The notes beneath the pieces were generated by a model. It was not told the origin of the DNA. It was given only the letters and a program-made list of their open reading frames with translations, and made no database searches. A DNA stretch of 64,000 nt, from assembly GCA_910588855.1 (NCBI GenBank), contig CAJUSR010000016.1, forward strand, positions 1 through 64,000. The letters are read 5' to 3'. Each line of letters starts with the position of its first letter. Position 1 is the first letter of the stretch. The position numbers were made by a program, and so were the translations under genes. Below are positions 34,620 to 42,927 of the stretch, piece after piece. The DNA comes from an uncultured Kineothrix sp. (GTDB taxonomy: Bacteria > Bacillota > Clostridia > Lachnospirales > Lachnospiraceae).

Positions 34620-35837
34620 TTAGATATTTTCGGCTTCCGCCAGTGCGGAAAGATATTCCTTTACCCGCCCGTAATAAATGCGGAGGAACTTGTTTGCCCC
34701 GGCAGTCATGTAGACGTAATAAGGCTTGCCCTGTGCCCGTTTCTTGTCCATGAAAGCATAAACGGGATCATCCACAGGGGAACGCTTGATAAGACCATCC
34801 ATGATCTGGAAGAGGGTCTTGCGCAGATAAGGAGAGCCTTTCTTTGTGGTAGGCACACTTTTACGGACGTGCTGTCCGGATTCATCATTTCCGGGGTCAA
34901 CACCGGCAAAGGCGGTCAGCGCCCCGCGGTGCGTGAAACGCGTCACATCCCCGATCTCAGCCATGAGCTGGGGACCGAGGGTAGGACCGACACCGTTCAT
35001 TGCCATGACAACAGGGTATTCTGGCAGCGTGGATGCGGTTTCGTCCATTTTCACACGGAGGGATTCCAACGTTTCAGATGCAGTATTCAGCATTGCCACA
35101 GCCTGCCGTACCAGCAGCTTTGTGCTGTCATCCTTTGGGAAAACGGCGATCATGTCAGAGGAAAGCTGATAAATAGCCGCTGCTTTGGCGGCACTAAAGT
35201 TATAGCCTTTGCGTTTACACCAGTTCCGGCAGTGCTCCGTAAAGGCATCCAGAGACTTGGAGCGGACACAGTCCACATGCCAGTAGGTATAGACAAAGTC
35301 CACCCATTTCTGGCTGCCGTCGCTGCGGGCAGGGCTGTCAAAGAAGTCATTAGCACCCGGAAAGGTCTGGTCGAGCAGGGCAATGAGGTTGTTTTTCAAG
35401 GCAGTCTTGTGAGCCATATAGAAACCGAACTGGCGGTTCATGGTTTTTAATTGGTTGCGTGTTTTATCCATGCTTCCATACTGCTTCAGTTTCGCCCAGC
35501 GGTCAAGGGTATAACGTGCGATTTTTTTGGAATCAGCCTTGTCGGTCTTGGGAGAGCGTAGGGAATCATCGCCGAAGTCTTTGATGAGCATGGGGTTAAC
35601 GGCGCTGACAAAGATACCGGCATCGGAAAGCCATGCAGCGACCGGCTCATAGTACCTTCCGGTGTGCTCCATACAGACTTTTGTTTCCCCGTCAAGTCCC
35701 CGTATCAGATCGATCAGGTCATTGATAGCGGACTGTGTGTGCGGGATGTCGCGGGGAGACATGATGACAATATCGCCGGGCTGGCGGATGGTGACAGTGC
35801 TCTTGCCTTTGGAAACATCAATACCAACAGCGTTCAT
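34620..35837 (-). CDS. IS110-family transposase (RuvC-like DEDD plus Tnp20 domain)
   Basis: 405 aa from ATG at 35837 (AAAGGAGT upstream). The DEDD domain starts MNAVGIDVSKGKSTVTI (first Asp), with VCMEHTGRYY (Glu) and KTDKADSKKIARY (Asp pair). The C-terminal Tnp20 domain has MNGVGPTLGPQLMAEIGD and the FAGVDPGNDESGQ ... KGSPYLRKTL segment containing the catalytic Ser. IS110 recombinases are guided by a bridge RNA from the element's own flank. Intact. Confidence 0.94.
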   Translation of the reverse strand: MNAVGIDVSKGKSTVTIRQPGDIVIMSPRDIPHTQSAINDLIDLIRGLDGETKVCMEHTGRYYEPVAAWLSDAGIFVSAVNPMLIKDFGDDSLRSPKTDKADSKKIARYTLDRWAKLKQYGSMDKTRNQLKTMNRQFGFYMAHKTALKNNLIALLDQTFPGANDFFDSPARSDGSQKWVDFVYTYWHVDCVRSKSLDAFTEHCRNWCKRKGYNFSAAKAAAIYQLSSDMIAVFPKDDSTKLLVRQAVAMLNTASETLESLRVKMDETASTLPEYPVVMAMNGVGPTLGPQLMAEIGDVTRFTHRGALTAFAGVDPGNDESGQHVRKSVPTTKKGSPYLRKTLFQIMDGLIKRSPVDDPVYAFMDKKRAQGKPYYVYMTAGANKFLRIYYGRVKEYLSALAEAENI

Positions 35838-36056
35838 AACAGATACTCCTTTGGAATGTAGTAGCAATGGTCAATACCAGTTTTCCCATTGCCTATTCAA
35901 TCTACTGGGTATCACACGAACGCCTTTGGGTTCAACCTGCGTAAAACGAATGCTGCGAATGAGGGCTGGTTGGCTGACTTAATTACGGACGTAAAGTCCT
36001 AGGAGGAATTGGCCAGACCTATTGCCTTACTCATTCTAACAGCTTAAGCAACAAGA
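35838..36056 (-). ncRNA. Candidate bridge RNA region of the IS110 element
   Basis: The non-coding flank 5' of the transposase is about 200 bp, the place where IS110-group elements encode the bridge RNA. Read on the minus strand it contains dyads such as GGACTTTACGTCC (36000-35988) and GCATTCG...CGAATG-type pairing near 35950. Target- and donor-binding loops cannot be assigned without the element ends. Confidence 0.4.
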
Positions 36057-36099
36057 TGGATAATTCCTTACTGGCTGTAAGGGGTATTAACCATAAATA

Positions 36100-36215
36100 T
36101 ATTGTAGTAGAGAGGAATGAAAGGGAAATCAGGAAAGGGATAAAAGAGAAATAAAAAAGGAATCAAGGGAGAAATAAGAAAGAGAATAAGGAAAGGAATA
36201 GGAAGAGTGAGAAAA
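36100..36215 (+). repeat. Purine-rich low-complexity tract
   Basis: Nearly all A and G on the plus strand (GGAATGAAAGGGAAATCAGG, then repeated GGAAxxG units) for over 100 bp, running into the start of the beta-lactamase-like gene. It contains several Shine-Dalgarno-like GGAA/AGGAA words. It could be triplex-forming or just drifted sequence. Confidence 0.6.
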
Positions 36216-37316
36216 ATAAGCTGGAAAAAGGGAAAAAAATGTGGCTGGAAGATAATAGGCTGGGCAGCGGCATGGGCAGTTGCTCTTGCCGGCTGTGGAA
36301 TCAATGAGGATACGGAAGGGAATTTAGCTGGAGAAGAAAAGGTTTATGTTATGGAAGGAGACCCCATAGAAGAAAGGGTTTATGCTATGGAAGGAGACCC
36401 CGTAGAAGAAAGAGTTTATGTTATGGAAGGAGACCCTATAGAAGAAGGGATTGCCGGCGGAGAAAGCAATGGAATGGAAGAAAAAGATGTGGGTGGCAAT
36501 CCTATGGAACCGGAAGCTCTTATTAATGCCGGGCAGGCGGCAGAGGAGCCGGAAATTGTGGAAGCGGAGTGGGGGGAGTATTTTGCCGGATTGAATGGGG
36601 CGGCGGTTGTGTACGATGCTTCTAACAGGCAGTATATGATATATAACAGCGAATTAGCATCTACCCGAAGGTCTCCTTGTTCTACATTTAAGATTATTTC
36701 GTCTTTGATTGCGCTGGAAGAAGGAATTATGGAACCGGATGATTCTGTCCGCACATGGAGCGGAGAGGTATTTTGGAACGAAAATTGGAATAAGAATATG
36801 GAATTTAACGAAGCATTCCGTACCTCCTGCGTCTGGTATTTCAGGCAGGTAATCGACGAGATAGGAAAAGAGCGGATGCAGGAAGGGCTGGATAAGCTGG
36901 ATTATGGGAACTGCGATATATCCGATTGGGAAGGGCGGCAGAATACAAACAATAGCAATAGGGCATTAACGGGATTTTGGATTGAATCTTCCCTAAAAAT
37001 TGCCCCCAAAGAGCAAGTGGATGTGATGGAATGTATTTTTGGGGGTAATTCCGTGTATTCGGAAAAGACGAAGGAGGAATTGAAAGAAGTCATGCTTTTG
37101 GCCCCAAAAGAGGAAACCGGCATTTCCATTTATGGGAAAACAGGGATGGGCAAGGCAGATGGTGTAGTTGTGGATGCATGGTTTACAGGCTTTGCGGAAA
37201 GGGCGGAAGGAAATCTTTATTTTTGCATCTACCTTGGCAGGACGGAGGATGCGGACGTAACCAGCTCTAAGGCAAAGGAGATTGCTGTCCAAATGATATC
37301 GGATAGGGTACGGTAA
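36207..37316 (+). CDS. Class D beta-lactamase-like lipoprotein
   Basis: 369 aa starting at GTG 36207. A basic start, hydrophobic core and lipobox LAGC (Cys30) give a lipoprotein. Residues 46-81 are three 12-residue repeats, then an acidic linker. The serine hydrolase domain has all class D motifs: STFK (159-162, nucleophile Ser159), SCV (207-209), YGN (233-235) and KTG (311-313). It may hydrolyse beta-lactams or be a BlaR-type sensor relative. No regulator adjacent. The long repeat/acidic spacer likely extends the domain from the membrane. Confidence 0.85.
   Translation: MRKISWKKGKKCGWKIIGWAAAWAVALAGCGINEDTEGNLAGEEKVYVMEGDPIEERVYAMEGDPVEERVYVMEGDPIEEGIAGGESNGMEEKDVGGNPMEPEALINAGQAAEEPEIVEAEWGEYFAGLNGAAVVYDASNRQYMIYNSELASTRRSPCSTFKIISSLIALEEGIMEPDDSVRTWSGEVFWNENWNKNMEFNEAFRTSCVWYFRQVIDEIGKERMQEGLDKLDYGNCDISDWEGRQNTNNSNRALTGFWIESSLKIAPKEQVDVMECIFGGNSVYSEKTKEELKEVMLLAPKEETGISIYGKTGMGKADGVVVDAWFTGFAERAEGNLYFCIYLGRTEDADVTSSKAKEIAVQMISDRVR
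36342..36449 (+). repeat. Three 36-bp in-frame tandem repeats
   Basis: Each unit encodes VY(V/A)MEGDP(I/V)EER, with few differences, all silent or conservative. It lies in the spacer of the class D enzyme and could vary in copy number. Confidence 0.85.
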
Positions 37317-37392
37317 GCGGCATCGCCCTTCTGATTTGATTGTACATAAGCCCGCCGGGAAAGTCCTTAAGTATTAAAAAAGTATAAAAGTA

Positions 37393-37423
37393 TTGACTTC
37401 GGGTTACATGAAGCTGTTATACT
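37393..37423 (+). promoter_or_regulatory. Promoter with 19-bp spacer and dyad, MerR type
   Basis: TTGACT (37393-37398) and TATACT (37418-37423) are 19 bp apart, and the spacer holds the dyad CTTC...GAAG. Long-spacer promoters with an internal dyad are the hallmark of MerR-family activation. It drives the aldo/keto reductase at 37482. Confidence 0.6.
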
Positions 37424-37481
37424 TATTGTAATTGGAAAAATAATTTTATGTAATAGAAAATATGAGATATGGAGAAAAAGT

Positions 37482-38603
37482 ATGGGATATTTAGGCGAAG
37501 AAATCAGAAAATTAGGATTTGGTTTGATGCGGCTGCCGCAGGAAAAAGGCGTAATTGATGTGGAGCAGGTAAAAGAAATGGTAGATTTGTTTATGGATGC
37601 CGGTTTTACGTATTTTGATACGGCTTGGGCTTATGCCGGGAGCGAGGACGCAATCCGCCAGGCTTTGGTGGAGCGCTATCCAAGGGAAAGTTATCAATTG
37701 GCTACCAAAAATGCGGCATGGATTAACTGTAAGACAAGGGAAGAGGCATATGCACAGTTTGATATGTCCTTGGAGCGGACGAAAGCCGGTTTTTTCGATT
37801 TCTACCTTTTACATAATTTGGGGGAAGGGCGTTCCCATTATTTTGATGATTATGATGTATGGAATTGGGTACAGGGGAAAAAGGAGGCTGGGTTAATCAA
37901 ACATGTAGGCTTTTCTTTTCACTCTACACCGGAAGAACTGGAAGAAATTTTGAATGCACATCCGGAAATGGAATTTGTCCAACTACAGATTAACTATGCG
38001 GACTGGGATAATCCGGCGGTGCAGTCGAAACGTTGTTATGAGGTGGCGAGGAAACATGGAAAACCTGTGATTATCATGGAGCCGGTTAAGGGCGGGATGC
38101 TGGCAACTCCGCCGGAAGCAGTAGAAAAAATCATGAAGGCAGCGGAGCCGGAAAGTTCTGTGGCGTCTTGGGCAGTCCGTTTTGCTGCTGATTTGGATGG
38201 GGTTATTACGGTGCTTTCCGGGATGAGCAATGTAGCGCAGATGAAGGATAACCTGTCGTATATGAAAAATTTTACACACCTTACGGAAAGCCAGAAGAAG
38301 GTGTTGGGGCAGGCACAGGAAGAATTAAAGAAGATTCCTTTGATTCCGTGTACAACGTGCAATTACTGTGCGAAAGTTTGCCCTATGAATATCGGGGTTT
38401 CCGGCTCTTTGACGGCAGTGAATTATTTGACGCTTTATAGTGATATAAAAGCGGCACAACGCCAGGAGGAATGGCTGGTAGGAGGGCATGGGCTGAACCA
38501 TGCGGATGCATGTATCAAATGCGGGAAATGTGAAGAAGCCTGTCCACAGCATATTTCTATCAGGGAAAATCTGGCAAAAATAAGTGAAGTATTGCTGAAG
38601 TAG
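37482..38603 (+). CDS. Aldo/keto reductase with C-terminal 4Fe-4S ferredoxin domain
   Basis: 373 aa. The TIM barrel has the catalytic Asp/Tyr segment AGFTYFDTAWAYAGSEDAIR, the Lys in LATKNAAW and FYLLHNLGEG. Residues 285-373 carry two cluster motifs, CTTCNYCAKVCP and CIKCGKCEEACP, typical of the AKR group of anaerobes that probably use ferredoxin. The substrate is unknown. GGAG is 8 nt before ATG 37482. Monocistronic, with a MerR-type promoter. Confidence 0.92.
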   Translation: MGYLGEEIRKLGFGLMRLPQEKGVIDVEQVKEMVDLFMDAGFTYFDTAWAYAGSEDAIRQALVERYPRESYQLATKNAAWINCKTREEAYAQFDMSLERTKAGFFDFYLLHNLGEGRSHYFDDYDVWNWVQGKKEAGLIKHVGFSFHSTPEELEEILNAHPEMEFVQLQINYADWDNPAVQSKRCYEVARKHGKPVIIMEPVKGGMLATPPEAVEKIMKAAEPESSVASWAVRFAADLDGVITVLSGMSNVAQMKDNLSYMKNFTHLTESQKKVLGQAQEELKKIPLIPCTTCNYCAKVCPMNIGVSGSLTAVNYLTLYSDIKAAQRQEEWLVGGHGLNHADACIKCGKCEEACPQHISIRENLAKISEVLLK

Positions 38604-38787
38604 TATCATGCATAATATGCATAACTGTCCGGCAGGATGGATGACGGCTGCAAGGTGGTATGGGACTGGTAATTCGCAAAAAAAGATTGACATAATGGAA
38701 ACGAAGGTTTATAATTCACTACATTAAGGAAAAACAGGAGGATGTTGTATGTTAATTGTAGATGTAATGGAGAAAATTGCAAATTAA
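38604..38787 (+). other. Spacer with a short ORF behind a strong ribosome binding site
   Basis: ACAGGAGG at 38735 is followed by ATG 38749 (MLIVDVMEKIAN, 12 codons), and in another frame by ATG 38742 (MLYVNCRCNGENCKLNIAAI). The latter resembles the start of small Cys-rich DUF1540-like proteins and may be a truncated relic. Neither is a confident gene. Confidence 0.3.
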
Positions 38788-38833
38788 ATATTGCAGCCAT
38801 ATTTTAGCCTTACATTTGCTTAACATTGTGGTA

Positions 38834-38966
38834 TATAATATATCTTTATTATATGATAAATAGTATAGGTGCAGTCAGAGGGTAATGCTGACTCGTGCCG
38901 GAGTATAGATATCTTTGGATAAGAAGACCCATAGTTTTGCTTTGTGCAGCTATGGGTCTTATTTTG
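38834..38966 (+). ncRNA. Structured leader RNA with terminator upstream of the MutS2-like gene
   Basis: After a -10 TATAAT (38834-38839), the transcript would contain a stem closed by GGTGCAGTCAG and CTGACTCGTGCC (38868-38899), a linker, and then the hairpin AAGACCCATAG/CTATGGGTCTT (38924-38960) followed by a T-rich ATTTTG. An aptamer-like stem before a terminator suggests a riboswitch or attenuator. It matches no class that I can name. Confidence 0.45.
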
Positions 38967-39038
38967 TATCCTATGATAAAAACACTACGGGAGGCTGCGC
39001 ATTGCCGTACACTTTTTTGAGACAGGAAAGGAAGAACA

Positions 39039-40943
39039 ATGAATATAGAATATATGTTGGAATTTCATAAAATTAGGGAACAATGGATGGGATTGGCGCT
39101 TACGGAGGCAGCAAAAACCAAGATTGCCAAAAGCGTTTGCATTTTAGGGGAGGCAGAGCTGAGAAAACAGTTAAAAGATACATCGGATGCCAGAGATTTC
39201 ATGGAAAAGAACGGCACGCCGCCGCTGGCTTCTATAGATGAAGCGAAAGAAATTATGGAATTGGCAGTGAAGGAAAGCTGCCTTACGCCCTACCAGTTAG
39301 AGCGCATAGAGAAGGCAATTGTTGCCGTCGGAAGGTTAAAAAGCTATTTGGAACGTGGAAAACAGTTTGACAATCCGCTGGCTTATTATGAGATGAATTT
39401 GGAGCCGATGGAGGAACTGGGCGAAGAGATTGCAAGGCAGATTAGAGGCGGAGAGGTGGATGATTATGCTTCCCGGTTACTGTTTGAAACAAGGCGGGAT
39501 ATAGAAAACCTGAAAGAGAAGATGCGGCAGAAAGCGGAACAAATTATCCGCTCCAATAAAGAGTATATGGCGGATAATTTTTCAACATTGCGAAACGGCC
39601 GTATCTGTATCCCGGTAAAGAAAGAGTATAAATGGAAAATACCGGGAAGCGCAATTGACAAGTCCGCTACCGGGAATACGGTATTCGTGGAACCGCTTGG
39701 CATTGCCAAGATGCATGAGGAGCTGCAGATATTAAAGCAGGATGAGGAAAATGAGGTACACCGCATTTTATATACGCTAACGGCTATGGCAGCGGACGGC
39801 GCGCCGGTAATGTATGAAAATATGCGCGTGATAGAAAAGTTGGATTTTATTTTTTCTAAAGGGAAGTTGAGCCTGGATATGGAGGGGAAGGAGCCGGAAA
39901 TCAATGTGGACAGGAGAATCCGATTAAAGAATGCAAGGCATCCTTTTATGGATAAAAGCGTTTCCGTTCCACTGCAATTTGAAATGGGAGAGGGAATCCG
40001 GGGTGTGATTATAACAGGCCCGAATACAGGGGGGAAAACCGTTTCTATAAAAACGGTGGCATTAAATTGCCTGATGGCCCAGAACGGGCTTCATGTAACA
40101 TGCGAAGGAGCCGATATTTGTATGAACAGCTTGTATTTGTGCGATATTGGCGATGGGCAGGATATGACGGAAAACCTCTCCACATTTTCTGCCCACATAA
40201 AAAATACGCTTGAAATCCTGCAAAGCGCCGATGGGGAGAGCCTTGTGGTTATGGATGAACTGGGCTCAGGTACGGATCCTGCGGAAGGGATGGGGATTGC
40301 GGTTGCTATTTTAGCGCAGTTGCGCAGGATTGGCTGCCTGTTTTTGGTAACCACCCATTATCCGGAGGTGAAAGAGTATGCTTCCAAAACGGAAGGGGTA
40401 GTCAATGCACGGATGGAATTTGACAGGGAGACATTAAAACCTACGTACCGGATGATTATAGGGGAAGCGGGGGAGAGCTGTGCCTTCTTTATCGCCGAAA
40501 AGCTGGGGATGCCGCGGGAAATGATTCAAACGGCAGTCAGGGCGGCTTATGGGAAGGAAAAGGCGAGACAGTACCGGTTTCGGGCAGATGAAAAAGCTTG
40601 GGCTGATAATGGCAGGAAGCCGTCTAAGATTAAGAAAAGCAGACCGGTAAAGAAACGGGATAATTTATCGGAAAAATTCCGGATTGGAGATAGTGTCATG
40701 GTGTTTCCGGATAAAAAGATAGGGATTGTCTGTGTGCCTGTCAACGAAAAGGGCGTCCTTAGGGTACAATTGCCGGATAAGAAAATCTGGATTAACCATA
40801 AGCGGGTAAAGCTTCATGTGGCGGCAGCAGAACTTTACCCGGAAGACTATGATTTTTCCATACTTTTTGATACGGTAGAAAATAGAAAAATAAGACATAA
40901 CATGGAGAGGAAGTTTACGGAACAAATCATAGAATACCCGTAA
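39039..40943 (+). CDS. MutS2-like ATPase lacking the Smr nuclease domain
   Basis: 634 aa. The MutS core (lever and clamp, residues 1-310) precedes the ATPase: Walker A GPNTGGKTVSIKT, the LSTFSAH segment, Walker B LVVMDELGSGTDPAEG and VTTHYPEVKEYA. MutS2 proteins act in ribosome rescue or recombination control and are ~780 aa with a C-terminal Smr domain. Here the sequence after about 530 has a KOW-like segment (FRIGDSVMVFPDKKIGIVCV) but no Smr domain. A second, Smr-less paralogue is the best reading. AGGAAAGGAA precedes ATG 39039. Confidence 0.88.
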   Translation: MNIEYMLEFHKIREQWMGLALTEAAKTKIAKSVCILGEAELRKQLKDTSDARDFMEKNGTPPLASIDEAKEIMELAVKESCLTPYQLERIEKAIVAVGRLKSYLERGKQFDNPLAYYEMNLEPMEELGEEIARQIRGGEVDDYASRLLFETRRDIENLKEKMRQKAEQIIRSNKEYMADNFSTLRNGRICIPVKKEYKWKIPGSAIDKSATGNTVFVEPLGIAKMHEELQILKQDEENEVHRILYTLTAMAADGAPVMYENMRVIEKLDFIFSKGKLSLDMEGKEPEINVDRRIRLKNARHPFMDKSVSVPLQFEMGEGIRGVIITGPNTGGKTVSIKTVALNCLMAQNGLHVTCEGADICMNSLYLCDIGDGQDMTENLSTFSAHIKNTLEILQSADGESLVVMDELGSGTDPAEGMGIAVAILAQLRRIGCLFLVTTHYPEVKEYASKTEGVVNARMEFDRETLKPTYRMIIGEAGESCAFFIAEKLGMPREMIQTAVRAAYGKEKARQYRFRADEKAWADNGRKPSKIKKSRPVKKRDNLSEKFRIGDSVMVFPDKKIGIVCVPVNEKGVLRVQLPDKKIWINHKRVKLHVAAAELYPEDYDFSILFDTVENRKIRHNMERKFTEQIIEYP

Positions 40944-41015
40944 TACAAAACGAATGTTGGCACAGCTTCTGCCGCAGGTCGGCGCAGTTGGAAAAAAGGA
41001 TAGGAGTGGAAGGAT

Positions 41016-41544
41016 ATGCAGGTAAAATATTATGATATCGGGTTAAATCTTTTTTGCGAACAGTTCCAAGAACCCGAAAAGATTATTTTGGATGCGGAGA
41101 AAGAAGGGGTTTGCTGTATTTTGACCGGAACGGATAGGAAAGAGAATAGAAAAATTAATGATTTTGTAAAAGAGCATCGTGTTTTTGGAACGGCAGGGAT
41201 ACATCCCCATAATGCGGATGGTGCAAAAAAGGAAGACTATGATTGGATGAATATCTTTCAATGGGGTTTTCCATTGGCATTACCGGATGGATATGCGATG
41301 ACCGGAGGGGGAAGGAATTGCGCGAAGCGGTACGCATTTTTCCTTTAGACCGGATTCTGGTAGAGACGGATGCCCCATATCTGACCCCTAAAATGTAGCC
41401 GGGCTGAACCGGACGAACGTGCCCCTGAACATTCAATATGTGGTGAAGGATTTGGCAAAATACATGCATGTATCCGAAGAAACGTTGATGGAACATGCAA
41501 AGGAAAATACAGAGAGGATATTTCACTTAGGGGATTCGGTGTAG
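41016..41544 (+). pseudogene. TatD-like metallo-hydrolase, degraded
   Basis: The N-terminal part (YYDIGLNLFCEQFQEPEKII, FGTAGIHPHNADGA) and the C-terminal part (FPLDRILVETDAPYLTPK, then NIQYVVKDLAKYMHVSEETL in another frame) are both TatD-like, but the middle third is deleted and two frameshifts follow. Relatives are about 250-260 aa 3'-5' nucleases. ATG 41016 has AGGAGTGGAAGG upstream, so the start is still in place. Confidence 0.75.
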
Positions 41545-41559
41545 CTTTAAAATAACTAA

Positions 41560-41755
41560 AATAATACGTTACTCCGAAATTTTCACAAATCCCTTGACGG
41601 ACTTGCCAGGGCATTCCTGCAAATGTGTCCTCCATAACGGTTTCCATTATAATCTGGCGCGGCAGGACGGCACTGTGGGATATGGGAAAGCTTGCTTCTG
41701 CAACAATCCCTGCCATTATCCGGTTATCCATAATTTCATTCGCCCTTGTAGACAT
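41560..41755 (-). pseudogene. Minus-strand coding relic
   Basis: The frame MSTRANEIMDNRIMAGIVAE ... RQIIMETVMEDTFAGMPWQV is coding-like up to about 41560, then merges with the antisense of the dead tatD gene. No family recognised and no clear ribosome binding site. Probably the 5' part of a lost gene. Confidence 0.25.
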
Positions 41756-41949
41756 TTGTATAAAAACTTGTATAATAGGACTTGGGTATCAGAAGGCTTG
41801 CCCAGCAGCAAATACGCTATGTGAAAAAAGCCGCGCAGAAATAAAGAAAAGCATGGAAAGCCGCATGAGGACAGTGTGTGAAGTGAGTCAGTAGGCTAGT
41901 AGGCCAGTAGATTGATGCAGTGCGGTATGGCATGGGAATGAGGTGCAAG

Positions 41950-42417
41950 ATGTCGATTGAAAGAGTGAAAAATTATTTTAAAGGATATGGGATGGAAGAA
42001 AGGATTCAGGAATTTGACGTATCCAGTGCCACCGTGGAACTGGCAGCGGCAGCTCTTGACTGCGAGCCGCAAAGGATAGCAAAATCCCTTTCTTTTTTAG
42101 TGGATGGACATGCGGTTTTGGTGGTGGCTGCCGGAGATGCCAGGGTGGATAACCATAAGTATAAAGAACAATTTAAAACAAAAGCAAAGATGCTTTCGCC
42201 GGACGAGGCGGAAGGGCTTATCGGCCATGCCGTGGGCGGAGTATGCCCGTTTGCGGTCAACGAAGGGGTGGATGTGTATCTGGATGTATCTTTGAAACGC
42301 TTTACCACTGTTTTTCCCGCTTGTGGCAGTTCCAACAGCGCGATTGAACTCACCATTCCGGAACTGGAGAAGTATTCCGGATTTATGGAATGGGTGGATG
42401 TCTGCAAAGGATATTAG
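41950..42417 (+). CDS. YbaK/ProX-type aminoacyl-tRNA deacylase
   Basis: 155 aa from ATG 41950 (GAGGTG upstream). The fold markers are present: ALDCEPQRIAKSLSFLVDG with the catalytic Lys, VVAAGDARVDNHKYKEQF, GHAVGGVCPFAV and FPACGSSNSAIEL. Members hydrolyse mischarged tRNAs such as Ala- or Cys-tRNA(Pro). Cytosolic, stand-alone. The substrate of this member is not predictable. Confidence 0.9.
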   Translation: MSIERVKNYFKGYGMEERIQEFDVSSATVELAAAALDCEPQRIAKSLSFLVDGHAVLVVAAGDARVDNHKYKEQFKTKAKMLSPDEAEGLIGHAVGGVCPFAVNEGVDVYLDVSLKRFTTVFPACGSSNSAIELTIPELEKYSGFMEWVDVCKGY

Positions 42418-42680
42418 TATAAGACGTACTTCTAATTCCCCCCCACACCTCAGGATGCCCTAAATACGGTATCTTTTATGGGGATTTGAGCTGCAAAAAA
42501 CTGTGGCATAGGGGTTAGACCCGGATTTCCCATCGGTAAGTCCGGGCAGGGAAGTAAAATGGCAGGAAGCAAATGGAATTGATGCAACTATGATGCAAAA
42601 AAGATGGGATTTTGATGCAGGAAAGCGGTAGAATATCATTAAGATAGTCCGGCTTTCCTTTTTTCTAAACAAATAAGCGT

Positions 42681-42915
42681 GAAAAGAACATCTAAAGCTC
42701 ATGCCAAAGGGCATTTCGCTAAGATGTACTAAGTTTCACGCAGGGAAAAGAACATCTAAAGCTCATGCCAAAGGGCATTTCGCTAAGATGTACTAAGTTT
42801 CACGCAGGGAAAAGAACATCTAAAGCTCATGCCGGAGGGTATTTCATTAAGAAGTTCTAAGTTTCACGCAGGGAAAAGAATATCTAAGACTTATGCATGA
42901 GGGTATTCTTCTTAT
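42681..42915. repeat. 64-bp tandem repeats forming hairpins, 3.7 copies
   Basis: Units start at 42681, 42745, 42809 and 42873 with an exact 64-bp period; the first two are identical, the third diverged and the last is partial. Each can fold into ACATCT...AGATGT enclosing ATGCC-AAAG-GGCAT. The last unit leads into GGAGG of the deacetylase gene. They are either serial operators or a stack of RNA hairpins in the leader. Confidence 0.9.
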
Positions 42916-42927
42916 GGAGGTAGTATA

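Larger units (their letters stand above)
34556..36056 (-). mobile_element. IS110-family insertion sequence (ends approximate)
   Basis: One minus-strand transposase with a ~200-bp non-coding 5' flank and a short 3' flank. IS110 elements lack terminal inverted repeats and usually make no target duplication, so the ends cannot be fixed from one copy. Confidence 0.6.

Noticed and set aside
34599..35450. Long plus-strand open frame of 283 codons
   Set aside because: It is antisense to the IS110 transposase, which has intact DEDD and Tnp20 motifs and a ribosome binding site; the plus-strand product matches nothing.
38868..38960. T-box, c-di-GMP, purine or cobalamin riboswitch
   Set aside because: None of their invariant motifs (such as AGGGTGGNACCGCG) can be found; only the general stem-plus-terminator form is present.
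42681..42915. CRISPR array
   Set aside because: The 64-bp units follow each other with no unique spacers, so this is a tandem repeat and not CRISPR.
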